DNA from: Opisthorchis felineus
Taxonomy: Eukaryota > Platyhelminthes > Trematoda > Opisthorchiida > Opisthorchiidae
Direction: 5' to 3'
DNA length: 64,000 bases
Assembly: GCA_004794785.1 (NCBI GenBank)
Contig: SJOL01003782.1
Coordinates: forward strand, 18,847 to 82,846
Part shown: piece by piece, positions 24,168-35,563 of the stretch
Layout: every line of letters starts with the position of its first letter
How positions within the stretch are numbered: position 1 is the stretch's first letter
The notes under the pieces: generated by a model
The model's database searches: none
Told to the model about the DNA's origin: nothing
The model's input: only the letters and a program-made list of their open reading frames with translations
Made by a program: the position numbers and the translations under genes

Positions 24168-24338
24168 TTGACATTGTGTTTTCGAAGGCCAATCTGCTTC
24201 AAATGTCTCATCCTCGTTTCCCTTCATAACTGTGGAGTTCCTCATACAAAAACGTTGACCCAAACAGTTGCCTTGTTTAGACTAGCTAGTTTTTCACTCT
24301 CATTATTGGACTGCGTTGCTACCTTTGGTTTAAGGAAG
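24168..24338 (+). CDS. candidate internal exon, product unknown
   Basis: A 171-nt, 57-codon, phase-0 open stretch lies between an AG acceptor (aatatttatag) and a good donor AAG|GTACGT. The reading includes cysteines and a hydrophobic part: CFKCLILVSLHNCGVP, then TVALFRLASFSLSLLDCVAT and FGLRK. This could be one or two membrane segments. No family is recognised, and no partner exon is identified in the neighbourhood. Splice-site quality is the only support. Confidence 0.3.
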
Positions 24339-27300
24339 GTACGTATTTTTGTATTTTGGCCTGTTTGCTGGTGAAGTCACATTCGGGGTGTACCTCTTTT
24401 TTATTCGCTTTTTTCCTGTAGCACCCTCTCAAACATAGTTCACCAATTGTCTTCTGACGCCGATATTGACATGCTGGTCGTGAACATTTCGCATGAGCGT
24501 TACTTCGAGTCTTGTGAACTCGATGGTTGTCGAGTGATGGTAGCAAGACATGGTTCAACCCAGGGGATAGCGATTATCACGTCCTCCTTGCTGGTCACAA
24601 AATTTCAGAGACGGTTATCGGGTTCCTCATTAGTAGGCAAATTCGGAATGAATTTGATGCATGACGCAAACCAGAGGTATAGAATTTCCTTGCGTTAATT
24701 TATCTCCTCTCCCAGGTTCACTCTCTTCAAGCTACTGAGCAACCATAGTGTATTCCAGTGAACGCACCTTAGGTTTAATTGTCGTTTAAAATAACTCAGG
24801 TCTACACTCGTGCCGAGGGGTAGTCTGTCAGCAATGCGTACGACATCCGCCGTTTAACGTGGCAGTTGACCATAAATTCAGCTCAATGAATCAGTTTCAG
24901 TTAATAGCCAATCATTATTGTGGTTTTAGCTTTTATGAAGTGATTCGTCTATTATTGGAACCAGACAAGTGTCGGCGTCTGTTATCATCTACAAAGCAGG
25001 GTAATCATGTTTAGATTACCCAGATTATATCCTCCAAATAAAAGCTTGAACCTTTCGCCTCATCAAGCATCAAAAATATATGAACGTCAAAAGTAAGCGA
25101 CGCTCTTTTTAGCAGCTCCAAATGGTGAAAAAAATGCGTGTTCCTAAAGGATGATGGTCTAACTCGATCAACAGATTCCTAGTAGCATTCGTTCTTGATG
25201 GCTCAAGCTACATACGCACAAAGACAATAAAAGTACATGTCATTTCATGTAATAAACATGATTTACTTAAATGCGTCATTTTATGGTACGTCAGAACAAA
25301 AGCTGTGGAAGCTCATATCAGCCCTCATTTCAATCAACCTACGTTCTCTTATGAACTCCCTAAAAAGTATAGTTTGGGAAGAAAGATGTTGGGAATTCCG
25401 TTTCAACACGAATTGTTCACCTTAAAAGCTATGACAAATTACAGCAATCTTTATTTTTGTACTCACCGATTAGTCAAAAATTTCTCAGAAGAATATTTAT
25501 AATACGCGTCTCCAAATACCGAATATTTCACAAGACAATTGTTTCCTCGCTATAGTGGCCATAGTTTTTTCAAACTGCATTGGATGGTGGAAGCAGCGAA
25601 AATAGTTAAAATCAATGCTTAGCAGCTGATCACAATTTTTCCCCACAGAATGTGTTTCTGAGTTGTTTGACAGCGCATCCACAAAGTGGAGTTTTGGGGA
25701 AAAATTGTACATAACTCATGGTTTTTCGTGAACATGATGAAGTCAAGCGCCAAGTGCAAAACGTAGAATCCCCTCAGTTAAAAACTTACCAGATCGGCTT
25801 CTTAGAATAAAAAAGTGGCAGCTTTTATTCAAGTATGATCTACCATTTCAAAAAGGATTTTTAAGGTGATCTTTCGTGTTATGTTTATGTTGTGAGCCGT
25901 TCGTTTGATCGAAGAAACAAGCATCTCGTTTAGTTGTAATACTTTCCTGATCAGTATTAACATCAGTCAAGTTTGGCACACGTTGACGAGACCTTCAATG
26001 TTCAACACGAATGTTGATATCAGTGTTCATGAGACAAAAGCCAATGGGAAGCATTTTTGAGGTTGCAGGTTGCACGAGGTTGCAGGACAAATTGCGAGGA
26101 ATGATATAAATGAGAGGATATATCGTGGATTCAGGATGCCCATGACAAATAAATGGAGTTCACAAGCACTGACAGAGAATGGCCTGTACCGCAAAGGACA
26201 GCAACGGAGGTTCTTGATATTCATGAACTCGGCAAGAGCATGCAATAACGCAACACTACACAACATTCCGATGATGCTTGTGGACCGCGAGTTGAACTGA
26301 AAGGACAGCTGTTCCTTTTTGATGAGTGGCATTAGGAATCTGACCTGACGGTCAAAGCAAGTTAGAAGAATTATTTACGCATTACCCGCTTTTTGGCATA
26401 ACCACTATTCGCAAACAAACAGAATATATGAGTTTTCGGCACACAGCTTCTAAATGATGGAAATGACTGCGTTTGTAACGTCTGAAATTACTGGAAAGAC
26501 AAGTTCATGTTGAGTGAACACAATCCAGATGGACTTAGCAGAAATTTAGAACAGACTTGTGTCAATATGCCTTCTCAACTCTGTTCAGTTTAAATCATTG
26601 CAATATTACATGGTATTGAAACTGGATGAGTTTAATATCAAGGAACTCAACCCTTCTAAGTTTATCTATAAAAAACTTGTTTTCAATTTGGTCACGATAA
26701 ACTAGTTCGTTGACAAGTAGCAATACTATCGGAAGGGTAGGTGACTGGTGTATTTGATCACGGAGTTGGCCTCTTAGATGAGTATTCAGTTGATCGTTGT
26801 AATGCACTGAGTAGCTCTTATCTACTGTGGGGTAATGCAGTCATGGATGTACTGGTAAACGAACCCGTGATTCGGACTCGGCACATTCACTTACCTGGAG
26901 GGATGTACGCTTATTGAATTACTTGAAGTCAACTTAAGCTAGGCCTGATTTGCTGCACTGTCAGAAACTGGATACACAATGTTCTTGATACCTACAACGC
27001 GTATTTTCTGATGTTTCAGGAGGTTACAATTTTTCATGGGCCCGGCAAACGTCTGTGCGTCATCTTTAGAATAGGTTTAAATCGTTCCCAGCATCTCGCG
27101 CGCATGCACGATTATCCAACTATCCAACTATTCGGGAATTTTAAGTGTGCTCGGAGTTACTGCAGTCCCAGGCATGCATGCTTCTGATAGTTTTCCGATT
27201 AGAGTGGGAATTTGGGCTCAAAGAATGATAATTACATTTGCGGGCCTACCACAGTGATCTCGATGAAAAACACCTACATGATATATTGGTTCAAGTTAAG

Positions 27301-28649
27301 CGTATCACGCTCACTGTATCCACCGCTTAAGCATTTATTTTCACGTATTTTACCTTATTCTTGTTGCCCAGGCCTGTCTACATTGGTATTCAATAGCGCT
27401 TTTTGAGGGCTAAATTTGGAATTAGATTTCTTCTCCAGTTGGCGAGTGGCATGGTAGCTGCCAGTAAGTTTCATTCTCTAGTCCTGTGCCTTCAAAATGT
27501 ATTTGGGTTGATCTCATGACTTGGAAGATGTCCATAGTACATATCTCCATTGCCCCTGCCTGTATTTGTATAGTCGTCTTCTCGTGACTGACAAATTACT
27601 CAGTATAATGTTTTACAGTGTTCTGAAAATCAGATCAAATTTGTTGCGGTTTTGATTAAGCCGTTCATAAAAATGCAGCCAACTATCTGAAGAAACTAAT
27701 GTCTGTGGTCCACAGTCCATTGAAGGGTGTTCTCAGTGGGACGGTAAATATTTATATAAAAATGCCGTTGGGATTCATGTATGGAATGGATTATAGAGAA
27801 TAAGGCGTTACTATTTATAGTATCGGCAGTTGATTCTATTCTTTAAAAAATTTCTCCTTATCTAAGTATGATATGCCTCGTGATTCTAGTCACCAAGACT
27901 TTTTAGGGTGGGTCTTGAAGCGGAATTTAATAATCATTAGATGCATACCAGACTAGAGCTTTAGTGCGTGGCACACGAACCTAATCATGGTGAACAAATA
28001 AAGATGCATACTTACGTGAAGAATTGCCCTGACTTTTGCCAGACAGGTCTCAAACTTCCGCACAGTAAATGACTTTAGAAGGCTCGCAAATCGATGGTTG
28101 ACCAGGGTCACTCACAAAGCCGTGTTTCGTAAAACTGCGGAATTATCAGTACATACAATGAAGTCATCTCCGTGATGATCGACGAAGCGCCTGCAGTGTA
28201 GTTGCTATGCTAGGCCAACAGACCAACGACCAATAGGTATATTCGAGCTTTTATTGTTCCAACATTGTTACTCGAATCGTCAGATTGGTAATCCCTAAAA
28301 GAAACTAACTGACCGCTATTAAATCCTGCCTATACAAAAAAATGAAGGCACGCACGTGGCGAACCAACCAACTGAATCAACTCCTAAGAGGTGCCCTGAA
28401 CACTTCTCAGACTAATACGATCTCCAGTGTTCTCACAGCTTTTGCATGACAACACCTATATAAGTCTGGATACTGTCTTGCCAAACTTTCTTTCACCCGA
28501 AATTCAAAGAAGGCATAAACGACTAAATCTCAGGGGCTCAACAGGTTCTACCGGTAAGCCAGCATATAGGGTGATAGGACACTTTCTGGGAATCATTTCT
28601 CGTTGACTGACAAATATGCAGCCCAAGGCATCGAAATACTATAGGTCAC
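24339..28649. other. no recognised gene
   Basis: About 4.3 kb. Possible minus-strand donors occur at 25789, 26893 and 28014 (all GTAAGT). The last follows an open VNHRFASLLKSFTVRKFETC reading (about 28016-28110) that I cannot place in a family or bound with a good acceptor. Confidence 0.35.
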
Positions 28650-28857
28650 TTTCGAGAAATACACCCATTTGCAAATCAATTTGGTTTTCACGAGAGACTC
28701 AACTGAATCTGTCGTTTATGATATTATTCAACCGAATGTGCTGAACATAAGGCGGCCTGTGTGCAGCAAATTCGATTGAATAATACCATAAACGAGAGAT
28801 TCAGTTGAGTCTCTCGTGAAAACCAAATTGATTTGCAAATGAGTGTACTTCTCGAAA
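28650..28857. repeat. inverted repeat, 88-bp arms with 32-base spacer
   Basis: Arms at 28650-28737 and 28770-28857 match in reverse complement with 5 mismatches in 88 (about 94%). Inside each arm there is also a smaller hairpin (ACGAGAGA...TCTCTCGT in the right arm). RNA from either strand would fold into a long hairpin. Confidence 0.95.
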
Positions 28858-28895
28858 ACAGCCCAATTTGGGTTCAAGTAGAACATAAGGTTGAC

Positions 28896-28970
28896 GGAAA
28901 CTCGGAGACTGCGCCTACCTGATGAGCCCCAAGAAGGGCGAAACAGGTCGTGGGCTGTCGAAGAGTTTCC
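28896..28970 (+). ncRNA. hammerhead ribozyme motif, type I-like, core intact
   Basis: Core blocks are CTGATGAG (28919-28926) and GAAAC (28940-28944). Stem II is GCCC/GGGC closed by CAAGAA. Stem III is ACAG/CTGT with an 8-base loop, as short as those reported for Penelope-like and retrozyme hammerheads. The predicted cut follows C28959 in GTC. The outer part of stem I is a perfect 8-bp pairing, GGAAACTC (28896-28903) with GAGTTTCC (28963-28970). The inner stem I next to the core pairs poorly (TAC against GAA), leaving a large internal loop. Activity is plausible but untested. Confidence 0.7.
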
Positions 28971-29181
28971 AGCAACCTTGTGAGTAGTTTCTCTTATGAA
29001 AACTATAGGCCACTCTTCTGCCACTGTGATATATTCATTAAGGTTGATATTAGCTGATGAAACCAAGTTGTATGCCAATTTTAAATGGGCAAATCCACAA
29101 GTTATGGTACTGTCATGACGATCCACACAAGAATCTTCTACTGCACTCTTCTGGTAGCCCCTCTAGTGTTCCACCGGTTGG

Positions 29182-29201
29182 TATATATATATATATATAT
29201 A
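29182..29201. repeat. (TA)n microsatellite
   Basis: About 10 uninterrupted TA units. Confidence 0.95.
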
Positions 29202-31440
29202 ATCCACGATTTCGTCCACCTGACAGCTTTGATGCAGTCCAACTTATAAATATCTCCAATATACCTCTCGTCGTCTGTGTCAAAAGTCTCATTCAGTCAG
29301 TTTAGCTCAACAGTGGCAAACGTCGAGCATTCCACATTTCTAAGTAATACAGCCATTGAAGTGCATCTAACGACACACCGAACCGAGGGAGGGTGTAGTT
29401 GAGATTCTCTTCCAGGACAGTCAAACAGCTTGGATCAACAGTGTTTGTGCACGCTTGCAGTTGCCTTGGCACTTATGTCTGCAAAAGTGATGAACATCAT
29501 TTAAAGGTTCCAGAAATACATTTCAAGTCCGCTGCTGCAGACTTTGTGATGCAGCGAGTCAGGAACAGGCCGGCCAGACTAATCTGAAGGTCATCGATTG
29601 CCAAATATAACTTTGAGATAGGCCAGTTGGCTGACCGTACTCATGTTTCACTACACTTTCGTTAGTGCCTACTTGAGATATGTTACTGATGACTTTCTGT
29701 GAAGCAATCTTGGTACGAACACAGAAACCCAAATTGTTCGCACAAAAATGATTAATCTAAGCTATCCGACTGCTCCGGTACCGAACCTATTGATAGTACA
29801 TCCATTACATCTAAATGTAAGATATTTTACCTCTGAGGATGATGAAGACAATCTGAAATGTTAATATCTCACAAATTATGTCTTCTGGCTGTTCTGATGA
29901 GAACCCGTAAGCGGTAAAATGCTCATCCATAAGATTGCATGTTCAGGATCACGGTCGGCGTTGCAGATAGATTACATTCAACGTTGGGGGATGTTTTAAC
30001 GTCTTGTGACCTCAGTCTACTCCCAGGTATTTCGTAGTCCCAATAGTAGCCGTTTTGCTGTAAAGCCCGTGTGGTTGGTAGCGGTGGAATAACACCAGAT
30101 ACTTTGCAGCCTATAAATGCAATCAATGATAGTGTAAATTTCGGAGCATGTTTCCGTTTAAACAGAGTAATTGTGGACCAAATAAAGCCATAAAATAAAA
30201 CCAACATGGTCTTTCACGTTTTCATATACAAGGCCTTTAGAATGTGTTGCTGAACAAGCCTGAGACAGTACAGGCGGAGACGAATTTATAAAAAGGTCAA
30301 GTTTTTAGATATGGAGAATTCGGCAATACCAAGGATGCATATCCACCCTAAATCAAATGGAGATGCCTAGTCCGATTACGAAGTGATGCCGGTTCGCCAG
30401 TTGAAAAGTTTCCTTCTTGTGCTGGTCCAGTTACTGCGGTAAGTTTGTAGGATTTTGGCACAGTTATGTTGAACACCCTGTCCTATTTATTGGATTTAGT
30501 GTTATTGGATATAGTTCGCTCCTGGAGACTTTCATTTTATTAAGCAAACTACTGTGTTTTTATTGGCGTACAATAATCATTTAGAATACTGCTTTGGCCG
30601 CTCGAATTCACCTTATAGTGACTGCCTCAGAACCTGATTGGTTCGTTAGGAACTTGTGTCGGACGGCCCTTGTTCGTTCGCACTGCCCTGAATTTTCATC
30701 CGCATTGCTGACTAAAACAAATAAAGAATGCTGACTGTATGACCTTGACTTGCGTTGACTTTCACTGTGGAATACTGAAATGATTGATCGACTACATTTG
30801 AACCCGATTTGTACAGTTGTCAGCTGATCGTGTTGCTCTGTAACTTCTTGCAGGCTCCTCATCAATTCCTACCCCTACACATACATTTCCTTTCATTGAC
30901 ACAATCTTGTAAATACACACGTACAATCGCGCTTTTGCACACAATCTAGCTGTTCACTTAGTTTTATTATCACTCACCGCTGAACTCCGTTACTGGCTTA
31001 TCTGAGTTCAGTATCGCTTGATCGATTGTCATCTGGTGTGCAGACGCTCAGCCGTTCGTAGCGCGTAAATCAAGAGACCATAACTTGATGATTTGGTTAC
31101 AGGAAACAGATTATGTGAAACATGGTGTTCTATTTACTGGACACCGACTTTGATCGTTTGTTACAGAACTATGAGTTTGATCATTCCTTGTTATGTTTTA
31201 TGCTTTGGTTAACTTAGTACTAAGGACTGCTATATTAATCTTAGGTAGCGCCACGGACGCTTAAAAGCTGTTGAACAATTTGTAATTAGTTGTATGTGGT
31301 TGCTGAATTTGTGTAAGATGGAGTTCGACCTTGCTTTTACCCACATCGATGGCAGTCTGATTGTTAGCCGTGATTCTTCAGGGAGACTTTCACTCGGGGT
31401 TACTCTTGAGTCGGTTAAAACAATCTGATCTCGCTAACAG
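29202..31440. other. no recognised gene
   Basis: One small possible first exon on + at 30386-30438: ATG, then MPVRQLKSFLLVLVQLL, then GTAAGT. It resembles a signal peptide but has no partner exon. The minus frame 30608-30865 is unrecognised. Confidence 0.35.
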
Positions 31441-31880
31441 CACTACTTTTGAGCTCACCCATCATCATGCATTACATGCCCATCGTGTCCCCATGCTGGT
31501 TCTCTTCAAGCCGAATCTAGATACTCAGATAAGCGTACGAACTGAGGTCTGGCAATCTGGCATTGGCAGTGCCCGCCATCAAACCGATCTATGTAGCCAA
31601 CAGCCACTGGCCTTTTTCTCCCGAAATTTAAAACGCGTTAAAATACTTTTAGCTTCATATTTCCTGAATCTCCATTTGAACGTGAAAAATCCATCCCTGA
31701 TATCTCTGCCTAAACGGTTGGAGAAAACAATTGTGCGATTCTGAGTGTCATGTTTCGGGACCCCTACAGCTGCCACCACACATCGCGGACCCCAGTTAAC
31801 TTCGAAGCATTTGTTCAGATGTGATAACCGACTACAGCATACCACCACTCCACTAGAGGTCTCGAGGAACTCTTTTACCA
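31441..31880 (+). mobile_element. Ty3/gypsy LTR retrotransposon relic (RNase H then integrase scraps)
   Basis: The frame 31361-31744 contains ELTHHHALHAHRVPMLVLF and GIGSARHQTDLCSQQPLAFF followed by SRNL. This is the junction of the RT connection and RNase H of a Ty3/gypsy pol. The metal-binding Asp expected in the first RNase H strand is replaced (SVRTEVW), so it is inactive. Only about 100 bases later, in another frame, FGTPTAATTHRGPQLTS (about 31748-31800) matches the second catalytic block of a retroviral-type integrase, with Asp changed to His. Most of RNase H and the integrase zinc region are deleted between the two. No LTR was recognised. Confidence 0.75.
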
Positions 31881-34800
31881 TTAAACACCAATATCATAAC
31901 GTCATCCTCCACAGCATGCTGATCGGAGTAGCTATTCAGTTGTGCACTTAAGCAGTAAGACGAAGAAAGATATCTTAATTGGCTCCTTCGGGTTAACGTA
32001 AGAAACGACGTTAGGCCCACGTAGCTCATATGAACTGAACCCTAAATCTTCCATGTATCCAACAAAAACCAACTGACGCTGTCCAGGTATGAAAGTACCT
32101 CCAGTTGTGTAACTTCGTGTTCACTAGTGTTGATAACGTCGGCACACATTTATAAACACCATATGACGGCTGCTACAAAGCTACCAGTCGTGGACACATG
32201 TTCTTTATAAACGATTCTGCCAGTATAGGCCGTTTGAAATTTGTCTACCTTGAAGAATCCGCACATTCCTCCAGGCCATCCGTCTAGGAAGCTGCATCAA
32301 CCGCTCCATTTCTTCTAACATATGTCCCAATTTTTTACCTTATGATGAACGAACTTCTCCCTCCTCACATAAAAACAAATTCACTTCGGTCGTGTTCTTG
32401 AGCAACCTGCCTATTACCTTCCGTAGCTTTTAAACTTTCCTCTTTCTTGGTCGTTGCTGCTTTTATTTACGCTATGGTGGGAGCTTTGTGCATTCTCTTG
32501 TTTTTCAGCGTTAGTTTTTCTTTGTGTATAGTGCAAAGTGTTTTATGGCAGTTTGCACACACTCCTTTCCACTCATGCAGTCCTGCGGACAAACGTACAT
32601 GAACGCAGGTATGCATCACTAGCAGGCCCAGTCCGTCAGTTCACTCTGACAAGCACTCAGTGGTAAAGCTCGTCATTATTCCATCCACTATCGATTGTCA
32701 CCCCTTGTGAAAAAACCTAGCTACTGACCACTTTCACAGTAAAAGGCTTTTTCAGGAAGTCATATCATGGATATGAGATAACCAGATTCAAATACGCTTG
32801 TGTAGTAAGTCGTTTTATATGAAGTCACTGATTCAGCACAACGGCATCTACCGTCACATGCAATTGTTTACCCTTGTCATCCATAATCTGTATGCTCTTG
32901 AAAAAGGTTTTGTAGTCGCAGCTGTCATTATGCCGTCCACCCATCGATAACTTTCATCTAAATCGGTTTCGATTCATCATGTAAACCACTGTGTACGCTC
33001 AGTGCGCATTCTGATTGTGATACATACTACCTGGCAATAATGTACACATTATCATTCGTAAATTTTGATTTGTTTCTTCGACTCACTGCTCCCGTTGTAG
33101 CTTCTGTCACAGTTCACACAGTTCACACTTAGTCATTTGTTCTTGCCAGTTGGGTAATATGCCCTGATCACAGCTGGTAGCACGGAAGACCAACTTGACA
33201 TTTTGGCTTGACTGTCTGACGCAGTCGGAGGAAATACACGTACAGTGGAAGCGCCATATCGTCGTCGATTCAACAACAATGTGCCTATACACACGAGTGT
33301 GTGTAATTGATGAATACCGGTCGATGCGTTGGTATCCAACGGAATGGAGTAGTCTACAGGTCCCGTGGTAACCTTCTGAGCCCTATCATGGTGGGTGCAT
33401 TCCAATAACCACTGCTGAGTGACGATTTTGTTACTATCACGTCGGTGTATCCTTTTTTACTTGCCCTTAACTTCGATTTCAACATCCTACAAATTTAGGA
33501 TGACTATGCTAGACTGGTGTTCCCTTTCGGAACACTAAATTCCATTTTGAGTTCTCACACACTGAGATTCCTCCCAATTACCTGTCATTACCTGCCATTA
33601 ACGGACCTGCATGAAACTGTTTAGTTGTGACATTTGTTCGGTAAACAACAGGATGCCGGCGAGTGTCTAAGATCCATGTCCATCCATAGTCAAACTCCTG
33701 TGAACTCGGTTCTAATTATTCGGTGCCGAGTTAGCGAGAAGCATCACAGCGCATCCAGATCTATTACTTTCGTGTCAAAATTTGACGGATTTGGCCGTCG
33801 GGGAAAAACACCCGACCCTAGTTGGTTCGGTCGTGCATCTTCTGGACGTAGAACATTACTGTGGGCAAATATCACAGATGGGCAAATACAGTTGCTTCTT
33901 CAGACAGGACAAGTCCTTCCATCGGCGATTTGTCCATCTATCCCCGTGATAACCTTCATGAAGGAAGGACTGATAGAGGCGACACGAAGCAATGCGGTCC
34001 TGAGTATTTAATTCACCTGTTAAATCAGACAACACAAGATCGAATTTATGATGTTCTGTATTGCCTGTTTAGGTGGACAATTACCATTGATCCATAACTA
34101 AGCAGACAATGCAGTGTGGTAATATTTGGGGATTACTATACAGGCGAATACTCCAAGTTTCCATTAGTTTACCTTTCTAATTAAACGGCATATTGCCATG
34201 AGTGGAGTTAGACAGCCCTCTGCAAGTTGACTGAATAGTAACGAGGGGCTCAACTGAATATCGGTTGGATCCTCCGTTTATAATAACCACAAGATGGATA
34301 TGCTGCAAAAAGGCCACATGTTGCTTCGATTGCCACAATATTCACGATATCACTATTTTCTCCTGATTGTTCTGTCAATTGTTAACATATACTGGAAGAT
34401 TCCATCTCTTTGAAATCGGTAGCCGTGATAATCGGCCGCTTGCAACTGACTTTGAAACGCGTCCAACTTCATGCACTTCCCTTCTAATGAGAATGCCATC
34501 TCACTTTGCGCTATCACATCCATCTAGTGCACGACACGAATTATTTTTACCATGTTGTTTGCCTTCCGTGCGTCACAAAAGGAACAACAAGGTCAAGCGT
34601 GATTCAGCTTGATCACTCCGACAGTCGTGCTGACGTATGAGATGTTTTTAGACCTGATTCTAACAGCTAACGAAGACGTAAATGTGACTGACTGGATCTT
34701 TGAGCATGATGAACCACAACCCAACTCCAGGTGTTCTCATGTTAAGTGTGTAGATTCTGAAAGATCTTTTGGGATAACTCAGAATGTTTGTGAAACTAAG

Positions 34801-35473
34801 ACAGTTGATTATTGAATAACTTACCGTGAACATAGAATCGCAAACTGCATCAGACACAAATAGAGTGAAAAGTGTGATGCTAGGTATTCGTAATTATCTA
34901 CCTTCAGTAAGGTGAACCAAAATCCCTCTCTTGCGTATGGAATCATCCCCAAGTGGAAAGTGATTTGAATCGTCTCTAAAAGTGCATGGGACGCCCTTTT
35001 AGGCCAAGGTTCATTTCAGAAACGCGTCCGAAATTTTGCTTGTATTTGTGGTCAGTTTTAAACGCATCTTATAAGAATTTGTCTGTTAACAGCCAATGGA
35101 TCACCGGACATTGACATACGTGATACGAATTTTTTGCCAATACTTGGATGTGCCGCTGGATCGGAACTTACGTATTCGCTTAAGATCCGAAGGAAAATTA
35201 TCGGTGGGCAGATATTCGGAGGCTCGTTGACGGCTTTCAGTCGGGCCAAACCTAACTGCATTGCAGTGAATACTAGCGCAACACTACACAACGAAAAAGT
35301 GATATCATCTGCCAATGTCTCTACGCTTTAATGTGAGACCACATCTCTCCCGCACGGTAACATACAGTCATCTATTCTACAGGTCGCCAAAGACGAGCCA
35401 TTTCTGTTGCAGTGGATAATCGAGCGGTGCACTAAGGGTACACATTTATTCTCCAGCAATACAGCAAACCTAC
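31881..35473. other. no recognised gene
   Basis: About 3.6 kb. The + frame at 33634-34011 (125 codons) and other short frames show no domains. A + stretch, 35091-35330, follows a fair acceptor (tttgtctgttaacag) and is open for about 80 codons but is unrecognised. Confidence 0.4.
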
Positions 35474-35563
35474 CTCAAACTGCTGGTCGATAATTCGTGA
35501 CTGATACAATACAAGAGCGCTGGTGTCTCGCAAATCTGATTTTACTCGTACCGATGCATCCAT
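35474..35563 (-). CDS. candidate first coding exon, product unknown
   Basis: The minus strand reads from an ATG (35561-35563) through 30 codons, MDASVRVKSDLRDTSALVLY then QSRIIDQQFE, to a GAG|GTAGGT donor. The composition is hydrophilic and helix-prone. The start is chosen because the frame is closed by a stop 18 bases upstream of the ATG. There is no family match and no promoter signal visible. Confidence 0.25.

Larger units (their letters stand above)
28650..29012 (+). mobile_element. hammerhead-bearing repeat, copy B, with inverted arms
   Basis: This is the best preserved copy of the family. It has a left arm (28650-28737), a 32-base spacer, a right arm that is its reverse complement (28770-28857), a linker containing GGGTTCAAGTAGAACATAAGG, the hammerhead (28896-28970) and the tail CAGCAACCTTGTGAGTAG. 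Copy C at 59.3 kb has the same left-arm/right-arm/core order; copies A and D lack a visible left arm. No reverse transcriptase is attached. Non-autonomous retroelements (retrozyme-like) or the terminal region of a Penelope-like element, both known to carry hammerheads, are the likeliest identities. Confidence 0.75.

Noticed and set aside
29915..29945. CTGATGAG as a further hammerhead
   Set aside because: No GAAAC follows and no stems form; the same holds for CTGATGAG at about 39066.
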